The notes beneath the pieces are model-generated. The model had not been told where the DNA came from. It was given only the letters and a program-made list of their open reading frames with translations, and ran no database searches. 64,000 nt of DNA from an uncultured Muribaculaceae bacterium (GTDB lineage: Bacteria; Bacteroidota; Bacteroidia; Bacteroidales; Muribaculaceae): positions 54,265 to 118,264 of the forward strand of contig CAJUOC010000003.1 of assembly GCA_910587925.1 (NCBI GenBank), written 5' to 3'. Both the position numbers and the translations under genes were made by a program. Shown piece after piece: positions 54,011 to 62,471 of this stretch. Each line of letters starts with the position of its first letter. The stretch's first letter is position 1.

Positions 54011-54093
54011 CCTTGAAAAACACTCGCCGCCGGCGCGCGGCCGTATGTACCACGAAAGACAACTGACTATAATTCATATATAACTACCAAGTT

Positions 54094-55944
54094 ATGGCTG
54101 AAAAGACCGAAAAATTGTTTGAACAGTTTCCGGGCGTGACCTACCAGGAATGGCGCGACAAAGTCGTGGCCGACCTCAAGGGCGCCGACTTTGACAAGAA
54201 ACTGGTCTGGCGCACCAACGAGGGCTTCAACGTGCAGCCTATCTACCGTGCCGAGGACATCGCCGGCCTGGCTACCACTGATTCGCTGCCGGGCGAGTTC
54301 CCCTACATCCGCGGTATCCGCGACACCAACGACTGGCTCACCCGCCAGGACATCATCGCCCCCGATGCTGCCGCTGCCAACGCCATCGCGCTCGACGTGC
54401 TCACCAAGGGCGTGACCTCGCTGGGATTCAAGGTAAAAGACCCCGCCGACGTGAAGACTCTTCTGGCCGGCATCGACCTGGCAAAGGTGGAAATCAACCT
54501 CACCTGCTGCCCCCGCAAGGCTCTCGACGTGGCCAAGGCACTGGTCGAGGCAGTCAAGGCAGCCGGTGCCGAGAAGACCTTCCGCGGCTCGGTAGACTAC
54601 AATCCCGCCAAGCCGGCTCTGCGCCACGGCAAGGAAATCGACCCCGCCGCCATCGCATCCGCCGCAGCCGGGATTATCGCCGCCGTGGCCGACGTGCCTG
54701 CTCTGAAAGTGCTCTCCGTAGACTCATATATGCTCTCCGACGCCGGTGCATACATCTATCAGGAGTTGGGCTATGCCCTTGCCTGGGGTACCGACTGGCT
54801 CACCCTGCTCACCGAGGCCGGCCTCGATGTGGATACAGTGGCCGCACGCGTCAAGTTCAATATGGGCGTGTCGTCAAATTACTTCATGGAGATAGCCAAG
54901 TTCCGCGCCGCTCGTATGCTCTGGGCACAGATTGTGGAGCAGTACAAGCCCGCGTCGGCCGACAGCGCCAAGATGCACATCCACGCCAGCACATCGCGCT
55001 TCAATCAGACCGTGTACGACGCTCACGTGAATCTGCTCCGCTCGCAGACCGAGACCATGAGCGCCGCCCTGGCCGGTGTCGACTCCATCACCACCGTGCC
55101 CTTTGACACCCCGTACCAGACACCCGATGATTTCTCGGAGCGCATCGCCCGCAACCAGCAGTTCCTGCTCAAGGAAGAGAGCCATCTCGACAAGGTGGTC
55201 GACCCCGCCGGCGGTAGCTACTACGTGGAGACCCTCACCGTGAGCATCGCCTCCGAGGCCTGGAAGCTCTTCCTGGCCGAGCAGTCAGAGGGCGGCTTCT
55301 TCGCCATGGTGGCCGCCGGCAAGGTGCAGGATGCCGTAAACGCCTCCAACGCCAAGCGCCATACCGATGTTGCCCGCCGCAAGGAAATCCTGCTGGGTAC
55401 CAATCAGTATCCCAATATCAACGAGACCGCCGCACAGAAAGTCGCCGGCGACGCATGCCACTGCGGCTGCGGCTGTGGCGACGGTGCAGAGGGTACCGGC
55501 CACGCGCTGAGCACTGCCCGCGCCGCCTCTGATTTCGAGGCTCTGCGCCTTGCCACCGAGGCTGCCGCCAAGCGCCCCAAGGTGTTTATGCTCACCATCG
55601 GCAACCTGGCCATGCGCCTCGCCCGCGCCCAGTTCTCGACCAACTTCTTTGGCTGCGCCGGCTACGAGATTATCGACAACCTCGGCTTCGACACCGTCGA
55701 GCAGGGCGTCGATGCAGCTCTCGCCAAGGGCGCCGATGTGGTGGTGCTCTGCTCGTCTGACGACGAATACGAGACCCTGGCTCCCGCCGCATACAAGTAC
55801 CTGGCCGGCCGCGCTGAGTTTGTGGTAGCCGGCAATCCTGCCTGCACCGAGGCTCTCAAGGCCGAGGGTATCAACGACTTTGTACACGTGCGCTGCAACG
55901 TGCTCGACACCCTGCGCGACTTCAACGCCCGTCTTCTCAAATAA
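54094..55944 (+). CDS. mutA: Methylmalonyl-CoA mutase small subunit
   Basis: 616 residues. A TIM-barrel substrate domain like MutB (YQEWRDKVVADLKGADFDKK, then VSSNYFMEIAKFRAARMLWA) and a C-terminal flavodoxin-like domain that lacks the DxHxxG cobalamin motif, as expected for the non-catalytic chain. Between the domains, about residues 453-470, is a Cys/His-rich linker (ACHCGCGCGDG) of possible metal-binding type. It pairs with mutB, 20 bases downstream, to interconvert succinyl-CoA and methylmalonyl-CoA in propionate formation. Confidence 0.96.
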   Translation: MAEKTEKLFEQFPGVTYQEWRDKVVADLKGADFDKKLVWRTNEGFNVQPIYRAEDIAGLATTDSLPGEFPYIRGIRDTNDWLTRQDIIAPDAAAANAIALDVLTKGVTSLGFKVKDPADVKTLLAGIDLAKVEINLTCCPRKALDVAKALVEAVKAAGAEKTFRGSVDYNPAKPALRHGKEIDPAAIASAAAGIIAAVADVPALKVLSVDSYMLSDAGAYIYQELGYALAWGTDWLTLLTEAGLDVDTVAARVKFNMGVSSNYFMEIAKFRAARMLWAQIVEQYKPASADSAKMHIHASTSRFNQTVYDAHVNLLRSQTETMSAALAGVDSITTVPFDTPYQTPDDFSERIARNQQFLLKEESHLDKVVDPAGGSYYVETLTVSIASEAWKLFLAEQSEGGFFAMVAAGKVQDAVNASNAKRHTDVARRKEILLGTNQYPNINETAAQKVAGDACHCGCGCGDGAEGTGHALSTARAASDFEALRLATEAAAKRPKVFMLTIGNLAMRLARAQFSTNFFGCAGYEIIDNLGFDTVEQGVDAALAKGADVVVLCSSDDEYETLAPAAYKYLAGRAEFVVAGNPACTEALKAEGINDFVHVRCNVLDTLRDFNARLLK

Positions 55945-55964
55945 CCCCAGTCACACACATCGCT

Positions 55965-58109
55965 ATGAGACCCGATTTCTCAACCATTGACATTACCAAA
56001 GATGCATTCGGCGCTCAGCACACCCCGGTGGCTGCGGCCGACGACCGACTCTGGACCACTCCCGAGCTCATCAAAGTAAAACCCGTATATACAAAGGATG
56101 ACCTGCAGGGACTCGAACACCTCAACTACGTGTCGGGTCTGCCTCCCTTCCTGCGTGGCCCGTACTCGGCCATGTATCCCCTGCGCCCCTGGACTATCCG
56201 CCAGTATGCCGGATTCTCCACCGCTGCGGAGTCCAACGCTTTCTACCGCCGCAATCTCGCCGCCGGTCAGAAAGGTCTGTCCGTGGCCTTTGACCTGGCT
56301 ACACACCGCGGCTACGACGCCGACCACGCCCGTGTGGTGGGCGATGTGGGCAAGGCCGGTGTGTCTATCTGCTCGATAGAAGACATGAAAGTGCTCTTCG
56401 ACGGCATACCACTCAACAAGATGTCGGTGTCGATGACCATGAACGGCGCCGTGCTGCCCGTGCTGGCATTCTACATCAACGCCGGTCTGGAGCAGGGCGC
56501 CAAGCTCGAGGAGATGGCCGGTACCATACAGAATGACATCCTCAAGGAGTTTATGGTGCGCAACACCTACATCTACCCGCCGAAATTCTCGATGCGTATC
56601 ATCGCCGACATCTTCGAGTACACCTCGCAGAATATGCCCAAGTTCAACTCCATCTCCATCTCGGGCTACCACATGCAGGAGGCCGGCGCCACCTGCGACA
56701 TCGAGCTGGCATACACCCTGGCCGACGGCCTGGAGTATCTGCGCGCAGGCGTCAACGCCGGCATGGATATCGACGCATTTGCGCCGCGACTGTCGTTCTT
56801 CTGGGCCATCGGCATGAATTTCTTCATGGAGATAGCCAAGATGCGCGCCGCCCGTATGCTGTGGGCCAAGATTGTGAAGCAGTTCAACCCCAAGAATCCC
56901 AAGTCGCTGGCCCTGCGCACCCACTCGCAGACCTCCGGCTGGTCGCTCACCGAGCAGGACCCCTTCAACAATGTCGGCCGTACCTGCATCGAGGCTATGG
57001 GCGCCGCCCTGGGCCATACCCAGAGTCTGCACACCAACGCCCTCGACGAGGCCATCGCGCTGCCCACCGACTTCTCGGCGCGCATCGCCCGCAATACCCA
57101 GATATACATCCAGGAGGAGACCATGATTACCAAGCAGGTCGATCCCTGGGCCGGCTCTTACTATGTGGAGGCGCTCACCAATGAGATCGCCCACCGCGCA
57201 TGGGAGCACATCCAGGAGATCGAGAAGCTCGGTGGCATGGCCAAGGCCATCGAGACCGGCCTGCCCAAGATGCGTATCGAGGAGGCTGCCGCCCGCACCC
57301 AGGCCCGCATCGACTCCGGCCGCCAGACCATCGTGGGTATCAACAAGTATCGCCTCGACCACGAGGATCCCATCGACATCCTTGAGATTGACAACACTCA
57401 GGTGCGCGAGGAGCAGATTGCCCGTCTGGGCGAGCTGCGTGCCGAGCGCGACGAGGCCAAGGTCAAGGAGGCTCTCGCAGCCATCACAGAGTGTGTGCGC
57501 ACCGGCGAGGGCAACCTGCTCGACCTGGCCGTGAAGGCAGCCGGCGTGCGCGCATCGCTGGGCGAGATATCCGATGCCTGCGAGGAAGTCGTAGGCCGCT
57601 ACAAAGCAGTCATCCGTACCATTTCAGGCGTGTACTCTGAAGAAACCATGTCAGACCCCGATTTCGTAAAAGCACAGCAGATGTGCGCCGACTTTGCCAA
57701 GCGCGAAGGTCGCCAGCCCCGTATCATGATTGCCAAGATGGGCCAGGACGGCCACGACCGCGGCGCCAAGGTGGTAGCCACCGGCTATGCCGACTGCGGC
57801 TTCGACGTCGATATGGGTCCGCTCTTCCAGACTCCCGCCGAGGCTGCCCGCCAGGCTGTGGAGAATGACGTGCATATCCTGGGCGTGAGCTCGCTGGCCG
57901 CAGGCCACAAGACTCTCGTGCCCCAGGTGATCGAGGAGCTGCGCAAGCTCGGCCGCGAGGATATCATGGTCACCGCCGGCGGTGTGATACCCGCCCAGGA
58001 CTATGACTTCCTGTACAAGGCCGGCGTGGCCGCCATCTTCGGCCCCGGCACCCGTATCCCCTCGTCGGCCATCAAGATGCTCGAGCTGCTCAACGAAGCC
58101 GCCGAGTAA
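55965..58109 (+). CDS. mutB: Methylmalonyl-CoA mutase large subunit
   Basis: 714 residues, normal length. The TIM barrel has RGPYSAMYPLRPWTIRQYAG, GLSVAFDLATHRGYDADHAR and the catalytic-loop SISGYHMQEAGATCDIELAY (Tyr and His). The cobalamin domain has GQDGHDRGAKVVATGYAD (DxHxxG) and VSSLAAGHKTLVPQ. Adenosylcobalamin-dependent radical rearrangement. Epimerase and decarboxylase genes are not in the window. Followed by a hairpin terminator. Confidence 0.98.
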   Translation: MRPDFSTIDITKDAFGAQHTPVAAADDRLWTTPELIKVKPVYTKDDLQGLEHLNYVSGLPPFLRGPYSAMYPLRPWTIRQYAGFSTAAESNAFYRRNLAAGQKGLSVAFDLATHRGYDADHARVVGDVGKAGVSICSIEDMKVLFDGIPLNKMSVSMTMNGAVLPVLAFYINAGLEQGAKLEEMAGTIQNDILKEFMVRNTYIYPPKFSMRIIADIFEYTSQNMPKFNSISISGYHMQEAGATCDIELAYTLADGLEYLRAGVNAGMDIDAFAPRLSFFWAIGMNFFMEIAKMRAARMLWAKIVKQFNPKNPKSLALRTHSQTSGWSLTEQDPFNNVGRTCIEAMGAALGHTQSLHTNALDEAIALPTDFSARIARNTQIYIQEETMITKQVDPWAGSYYVEALTNEIAHRAWEHIQEIEKLGGMAKAIETGLPKMRIEEAAARTQARIDSGRQTIVGINKYRLDHEDPIDILEIDNTQVREEQIARLGELRAERDEAKVKEALAAITECVRTGEGNLLDLAVKAAGVRASLGEISDACEEVVGRYKAVIRTISGVYSEETMSDPDFVKAQQMCADFAKREGRQPRIMIAKMGQDGHDRGAKVVATGYADCGFDVDMGPLFQTPAEAARQAVENDVHILGVSSLAAGHKTLVPQVIEELRKLGREDIMVTAGGVIPAQDYDFLYKAGVAAIFGPGTRIPSSAIKMLELLNEAAE

Positions 58110-58135
58110 GACGGCACAGACCGCATCGTCTCATG

Positions 58136-58168
58136 AAGTCGCCCCGCCACCGCGGGGCGACTTTCTTG
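58136..58168 (+). terminator. Terminator after mutB
   Basis: A 12-base-pair GC stem (58136-58147 with 58152-58163, core AAGTCGCCCC/GGGGCGACTT) is followed by TTCTTGCT, 26 bases past the stop. Confidence 0.75.
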
Positions 58169-58195
58169 CTATCTTTGACTTCGTCGAAGATACCG

Positions 58196-58252
58196 GAGTT
58201 TCGGCAATGCTCAAATAAATTTGGCATTGCTCTCAACTTTTACGTATCTTTG
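58196..58252 (+). promoter_or_regulatory. Promoter with inverted repeat, GH43-like gene
   Basis: TTTG at 58220-58223, a 21-base spacer, TATCTTTG at 58245-58252. Arms GCAATGC and GCATTGC enclose TCAAATAAATTTG, as in the LysM-gene promoter (23526-23577), where the arms are GCAACGC and GCGTTGC. An additional TATCTTTG lies at 58170-58177. Confidence 0.75.
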
Positions 58253-58275
58253 TCGCAGACCAAAAATCTACGACT

Positions 58276-59250
58276 ATGATAAGACTACGTGCAATCTCCG
58301 CTATGGCCGCCGCGGCAATCACAGCTGCCGCCGCCGCCGGCTGCCCGGCCGACTCTACCGAGGCATATCTCTTTGTATACTTTACCGGCAACGATATGGA
58401 TCAGGAGCAGATATGCTTTGCCACCGGCAGTGACGCATACAGCTTCCGGGCCGTCAACGGCGGCCGCCCGGTGCTCGACTCAAAAGCGATAAGCTCGACC
58501 GGCGGGATGCGCGACCCGCATATACTGCGCCGCCACGACGGTCGCGGATACCTCATGGTGGCCACCGATATGGTATCGGCCAACGGTTGGGACTCCAATC
58601 GCGCCATGGTGCTCATGCGTTCCGACAACCTCACCGACTGGACTCACTCGGTGGTGAATATACAGAAGCGGTATCCCGGCCAGGCCAATCTCAAGCGGGT
58701 ATGGGCGCCGCAGACAATCTACGACCCCGAGGCCGGCAAGTATATGATTTACTGGTCGATGAAGCATGGCGACGGACCCGATATAATCTATTACGCCTAT
58801 GCCAACGACGATTTTACAGACCTTGAGGGCGAGCCCAGGCCGCTCTTTGTCCCTGCCGACGGCCGCTCGTGTATCGACGGCGACATCATACTGAAAGACG
58901 GCGTGTACCATCTATTCTACAAGACCGAGGGTCACGGCAACGGTATCAAGTCGGCCACAACCCGCAGCCTCACGTCGGGCAACTGGGTCGAGCAGTCCGA
59001 TTACAAGCAGCAGACAGAGCAGGCCGTGGAGGGCTCGGGTATATTCAAGCTCAACGGCTCAGATAAATACATACTGATGTACGACGTGTATATGGACGGC
59101 CGATATGAGTTTGCCGAGACCGACGATCTGGTGCACTTCCGCAAAGTGGAGCGTCCCGTCGAGATGGATTTCCATCCGCGCCACGGTACGGTATTGCCCG
59201 TCACGGCCGGTGAGCTGAGCCGTATCAACAACCGCTGGCCTGCCGAATGA
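58276..59250 (+). CDS. GH43-like glycoside hydrolase lipoprotein
   Basis: 324 residues with a lipoprotein-type signal ending AAAAAGC. It has the five-bladed beta-propeller pattern of GH43-type enzymes: MRDPHILRRHDGRGYLMVAT (catalytic-base Asp in RDPHI), VWAPQTIYDPEAGKYMIYWS, DGDIILKDGVYHLFYKTEGH (catalytic Glu in KTEGH), and SGIFKLNGSDKYILMYDVYM. Members cleave arabinose- or xylose-containing glycans. With GH127 it suggests arabinan use, though the genes are 17 kb apart. Coupled to the next gene by ATGA. Confidence 0.88.
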   Translation: MIRLRAISAMAAAAITAAAAAGCPADSTEAYLFVYFTGNDMDQEQICFATGSDAYSFRAVNGGRPVLDSKAISSTGGMRDPHILRRHDGRGYLMVATDMVSANGWDSNRAMVLMRSDNLTDWTHSVVNIQKRYPGQANLKRVWAPQTIYDPEAGKYMIYWSMKHGDGPDIIYYAYANDDFTDLEGEPRPLFVPADGRSCIDGDIILKDGVYHLFYKTEGHGNGIKSATTRSLTSGNWVEQSDYKQQTEQAVEGSGIFKLNGSDKYILMYDVYMDGRYEFAETDDLVHFRKVERPVEMDFHPRHGTVLPVTAGELSRINNRWPAE

Positions 59251-59903
59251 AGACAGTCGTAATCACCGACGAGATACGCCGCGCCGCGCCACACTTCCGC
59301 ATGGTGCTCATCGAGGCTGCCGTGACCGACGGCCCGACCCCCGACGCGCTCTGGGCCGAAATCGAGGCCGCAGCCGCCGAGGTCGCACTCTTGCCGATGG
59401 AGGCCGTAAACAAGCGACCGGCCATCGCAGCCACCCGCGCCGCATACAAAGCGCTGGGCAAGGAGCCAAACCGCTACCGCCCCAGCGCCGAAGCCCTGTG
59501 CCGCCGCTGCGTGAAAGGTGTGGGGCTATACCGCTCGCTTGCCATAATCGACCTGATAAATTTAGTGTCGCTCCGCACGGGGCACTCGATAGGAGCCTTT
59601 GATGCCGACCGCATCGAGGGCGATACACTTACCCTCGGGGTAGGACGCCCGGGCGAGCCATACGAGGCTATCGGCCGCGGACAGCTCAATATCGGGCATC
59701 TGCCCGTGTACCGCGACGCCGCGGGCGGCATCGGCACTCCCACAAGCGACAACGACCGCACCAAGCTCACCGCCGAGACCACCCGCCTGCTCGTCACCCT
59801 CAATATGTACGACGGCGCCGACGACGGCTCGCTCGACCTCACTGTGCGTCTGCTCCGACAGTATGCGGGCGCCACCGATATACAGTACCATGAATATAAT
59901 TGA
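59247..59903 (+). CDS. B3/B4 tRNA-binding-domain protein
   Basis: 218 residues homologous to the B3/B4 (editing) domain of phenylalanyl-tRNA synthetase beta: NKRPAIAATRAAYKALGKEP, NRYRPSAEALCRRCVKGVGL, IIDLINLVSLRTGHSIGAFD, and IGTPTSDNDRTKLTAETTRL. Stand-alone copies are thought to edit or bind mischarged tRNA, but the role is not established. Its start overlaps the GH43-like stop and the Sua5 gene overlaps its end by 14 bases. Confidence 0.88.
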   Translation: MKTVVITDEIRRAAPHFRMVLIEAAVTDGPTPDALWAEIEAAAAEVALLPMEAVNKRPAIAATRAAYKALGKEPNRYRPSAEALCRRCVKGVGLYRSLAIIDLINLVSLRTGHSIGAFDADRIEGDTLTLGVGRPGEPYEAIGRGQLNIGHLPVYRDAAGGIGTPTSDNDRTKLTAETTRLLVTLNMYDGADDGSLDLTVRLLRQYAGATDIQYHEYN

Positions 59904-60495
59904 ATTTCGCGGCTCGGCCGTAAACGACCGCCATATCGCCCGCGCGGTCGAGGCTCTTGAGCGCGGCGAGATAGTGATTTATCCCACCGACACTCTCTAT
60001 GCGCTGGGCTGCGACGCTCTCAACGCCCGCGCCATTGAGCGACTGTGCCGTATCAAGGGCATCAACCCCGACAAAAATCTGCTGTCGATAGTCTGCGCCG
60101 ACCTGAGCCAGGCTGCCGAGTATGCCCGTATCGACAACCGCGCTTTCCGCACACTCAAAGACAATCTGCCGGGGCCGTTTACGTTTATCCTGCCGGCCGA
60201 TACGCGGCTGCCCAAGGTATTCAAGGGCCACAAGAGTGTGGGGGTACGCATCCCGGCCCATGATGTGGCCACAGCACTCGCGGCCGCTCTGGGGCATCCC
60301 GTGCTCACTACCTCCGTCGAGATTGCCGACGATGCCGAGGCTGTGGAGCCTGCTTCGATTGCGATGCACTATGCCGACGTGGCATCACTGCTGCTCGATG
60401 CCGGCCCGGGAGGTATAGTGCCCTCGACCATCGTTGACCTCACCGACAGCGCCGCGCCGGAGATTGTGCGCGAGGGCGCGGGCGATTTACTCTGA
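59890..60495 (+). CDS. L-threonylcarbamoyladenylate synthase (Sua5/YrdC/YciO)
   Basis: 201 residues from MNIIEFRGSAVNDRHIARAV. Signature VIYPTDTLYALGCDALNARA, then KNLLSIVCADLSQAAEYARI and LPGPFTFILPADTRLP. It makes threonylcarbamoyl-AMP for the t6A37 tRNA modification. It overlaps the B3/B4 gene, so two tRNA-quality proteins are coupled. The length fits the YciO-like branch; YrdC function is inferred. Confidence 0.9.
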   Translation: MNIIEFRGSAVNDRHIARAVEALERGEIVIYPTDTLYALGCDALNARAIERLCRIKGINPDKNLLSIVCADLSQAAEYARIDNRAFRTLKDNLPGPFTFILPADTRLPKVFKGHKSVGVRIPAHDVATALAAALGHPVLTTSVEIADDAEAVEPASIAMHYADVASLLLDAGPGGIVPSTIVDLTDSAAPEIVREGAGDLL

Positions 60496-60502
60496 TACAG
60501 AC

Positions 60503-60919
60503 ATGGGACGCGAATACACACCCGACAATATCACATCGCTTGGCCCCGACGACATCTTTGTATTTGGCAGCAATCTGCAAGGCAACCATGCCGGCGGAGC
60601 GGCCCGCGTGGCGCGGCTGAAGTTCGGAGCCGTGCAAGGGCAGGGTGAGGGCATACAGGGGCAGTCGTATGCCATCCCCACCATGCAGGGCGGGGTAGAT
60701 ACCATCAGGCCCTATGTCGACCGCTTCATCGACCTGGCGCGGGAGTGGGACCAGAATACATTCTATGTCACCCGCATCGGTTGCGGCATAGCCGGATTTA
60801 CCGACGAGGAGATTGCGCCGCTTTTCGACGAGGCATACGACCTGTACAACGTGCGGCTGCCGCGGTCGTTTGCCGACATTATAGAGCGCCGGCGCTCCTC
60901 TGAGGGCCGGCGGCGGTAA
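60503..60919 (+). CDS. Small conserved (A1S_2505-like) protein of unknown function
   Basis: 138 residues from MGREYTPDNITSLGPDD, 7 bases after the Sua5 stop; the upstream frame overlapping Sua5 is rejected. Conserved segments: FVFGSNLQGNHAGGAARVAR and YVTRIGCGIAGFTDEEIAPL, reminiscent of a macro-like nucleotide-binding fold. Similar proteins occur in phages and bacteria without assigned function. Basic, Arg-rich end. Confidence 0.75.
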   Translation: MGREYTPDNITSLGPDDIFVFGSNLQGNHAGGAARVARLKFGAVQGQGEGIQGQSYAIPTMQGGVDTIRPYVDRFIDLAREWDQNTFYVTRIGCGIAGFTDEEIAPLFDEAYDLYNVRLPRSFADIIERRRSSEGRRR

Positions 60920-60931
60920 TCTGTCGCGTGG

Positions 60932-61549
60932 CTACTTCGCGCCGATGAAGTGGGTGCGCAGGCGCGGCTCGTAGTCGGGGTGGCTCTCCTTGCCGGCCTT
61001 GATGCAGCGCAGCATCCATGCCATGTTTTCGCCCAGAGTGCGCATGGTCTGGAGTCCCTCGGCGTCTTTGCGCACGTCGTCGGGAGTGAAGCCGTGTACC
61101 GAATTCCAGTACTGCGACGACACCACCGGCATATTGGCGATGGTAAAGAATTGATTGAGCGACTCAAACGTGGCCGACGCTCCGCCGCGGCGGCACGATA
61201 CCACAGCCGCTCCAAGTTTGCCGGCCATCTCATCTTCCTTGCAGAAAAAGAGCCGCTGGGCAAATGACAGTATCTGCCCCGTGGGGTTGCTGTAGTATAC
61301 GGGCGAGCCAAGTATGATGGCGTCAAACTCATCAAGACGGTCCTGCAGCTCTCTCACGATGTCGTCGCGGAAGCAGTGGCCCGTCTCAAAGCATTTCATG
61401 CAGGCGATACATCCGGCCACCGGTTTCATGCCCAGGTATATTATCTCGGTATCGATGCCGTGCTTGTGCAGAGTATCGGCTACCTCGGCGAGCGCGGTAT
61501 ATGTACATCCGTGCTCGCGGGGGCTGCCGTTGACCATGAGTACCTTCAT
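60932..61549 (-). CDS. Flavodoxin/NADPH-dependent FMN reductase-family protein
   Basis: 205 residues from MKVLMVNGSPREHGCTYTAL; the longer frame overlaps the NTF2 gene and is rejected. FMN-binding loop GSPREHGCTY, a Cys cluster CIACMKCFETGHC as in iron-sulfur-flavoprotein-like reductases, and the second FMN loop GSPVYYSNPTGQI. It probably reduces quinones, nitro compounds or metals. It lies one base after the NTF2-like gene, opposite an HxlR regulator. Confidence 0.9.
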   Translation of the reverse strand: MKVLMVNGSPREHGCTYTALAEVADTLHKHGIDTEIIYLGMKPVAGCIACMKCFETGHCFRDDIVRELQDRLDEFDAIILGSPVYYSNPTGQILSFAQRLFFCKEDEMAGKLGAAVVSCRRGGASATFESLNQFFTIANMPVVSSQYWNSVHGFTPDDVRKDAEGLQTMRTLGENMAWMLRCIKAGKESHPDYEPRLRTHFIGAK

Positions 61550-61550
61550 A

Positions 61551-61940
61551 TCAGCGGGCGGTATTGATGGTGTCGGAGTTTTGGTTGTAAGCCTTGGCCA
61601 CACACTTCCACTCGCCTCCGAGCTTGAGCATCAGCAGGAAGTCGGTGAAGTCGATGCGTCCTCCCCAGCCCTCCTCAAGCACGCGCACGACTGCCACAGT
61701 CTCCTCCACGGCGAGCACATCGATGCGGGCCTTGAAATTGTCGCCGGCGCCCACGCTGTCGACATTGCGGTAAAACTGCTCTATAGAGCCATGCTCGAGA
61801 GTGCCGTCGAGCATCCCGAACAGTACGGCGTCGTCGGTAAACAGCGTGCGGGCATACTCGCTGTTGCCCTCGGCTACACTTTTCACAAACTTCTCGGCGG
61901 CGAGCGCCACGGCTTCGTATTCTTTTATTTCGCTTCTCAT
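61551..61940 (-). CDS. NTF2-like (SnoaL-fold) protein
   Basis: 129 residues with the cone-shaped NTF2 fold pattern: helical VALAAEKFVKSVAEGNSEYA, then LFTDDAVLFGMLDGTLEHGS and the curved sheet VVRVLEEGWGGRIDFTDFLL. No catalytic residues can be assigned. First gene of the pair with the flavoprotein; its promoter (TAATTTTG at 61970-61963) faces the HxlR operator. Confidence 0.82.
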   Translation of the reverse strand: MRSEIKEYEAVALAAEKFVKSVAEGNSEYARTLFTDDAVLFGMLDGTLEHGSIEQFYRNVDSVGAGDNFKARIDVLAVEETVAVVRVLEEGWGGRIDFTDFLLMLKLGGEWKCVAKAYNQNSDTINTAR

Positions 61941-61962
61941 ATCTGCAATGGTTTTGTGAGTG

Positions 61963-62064
61963 CAAAATTACTGCGGTAATACGCCGTATGCAAGTACCGA
62001 AAAAATTTTCATATACCGAAAATTTTTTCGGTATGCCATATTCCCGCGATATTGCCTAACTTTG
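61963..62064. promoter_or_regulatory. Divergent promoter region with HxlR-type operator
   Basis: A perfect 16-base inverted repeat (TACCGAAAAAATTTTC 61995-62010; GAAAATTTTTTCGGTA 62018-62033) with a 7-base spacer. It sits between the minus-strand TAATTTTG (61970-61963, NTF2-like gene) and the plus-strand TAACTTTG (62057-62064, HxlR gene), so one dimer or tetramer could control both directions. Confidence 0.75.
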
Positions 62065-62085
62065 TATCCGCATATCACCAATCTT

Positions 62086-62442
62086 ATGGCATATCAGAAA
62101 AAGATACCTGTCGACCTCGACTGCCCCTTGCGGCTTACTATGAGCCTGATAGAGTCGAAGTGGAAATCGTGTATCCTCGACGAGCTGCGCGGCGAGCGCC
62201 CGCTGCGCCCGAGCGAGATACACAAGTGCCTGCCCGAGGCTGCTCCGCGTGTGCTTGATATCCAGCTCAAGGAGCTGGTGGAAGACGGTCTGGTCGGGAA
62301 GACTATCTATCCCGAGCTGCCGCCGCGCTCAGAGTACCGCATCACAGAGCTTGGCCGCTCGCTCCTGCCTATCATCGACTCCATGATGAAGTGGGGCGAG
62401 GAGCATTACTCTATGTTTGAGAAGAAATACGGCGGCCGGTAA
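62086..62442 (+). CDS. HxlR-family transcriptional regulator
   Basis: 118 residues from MAYQKKIPVDLDCPLRLT. Winged-helix signature LIESKWKSCILDELRGERPL, RVLDIQLKELVEDGLVGKTI, and PRSEYRITELGRSLLPIID. Cys13 lies where redox-sensing HxlR proteins (YodB/HypR type) keep a conserved Cys; two further Cys are present. It likely autoregulates and controls the divergent NTF2/flavoprotein pair through the palindrome at 61995-62033. Confidence 0.92.
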   Translation: MAYQKKIPVDLDCPLRLTMSLIESKWKSCILDELRGERPLRPSEIHKCLPEAAPRVLDIQLKELVEDGLVGKTIYPELPPRSEYRITELGRSLLPIIDSMMKWGEEHYSMFEKKYGGR

Positions 62443-62471
62443 GTCCCGTATCCTTCCCGCGGCTTCAGACT

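Noticed and set aside
53950..54093. Possible cobalamin riboswitch before mutA
   Set aside because: I saw no B12-box-like sequence or conserved helices, only a promoter and a short A/T-rich leader.
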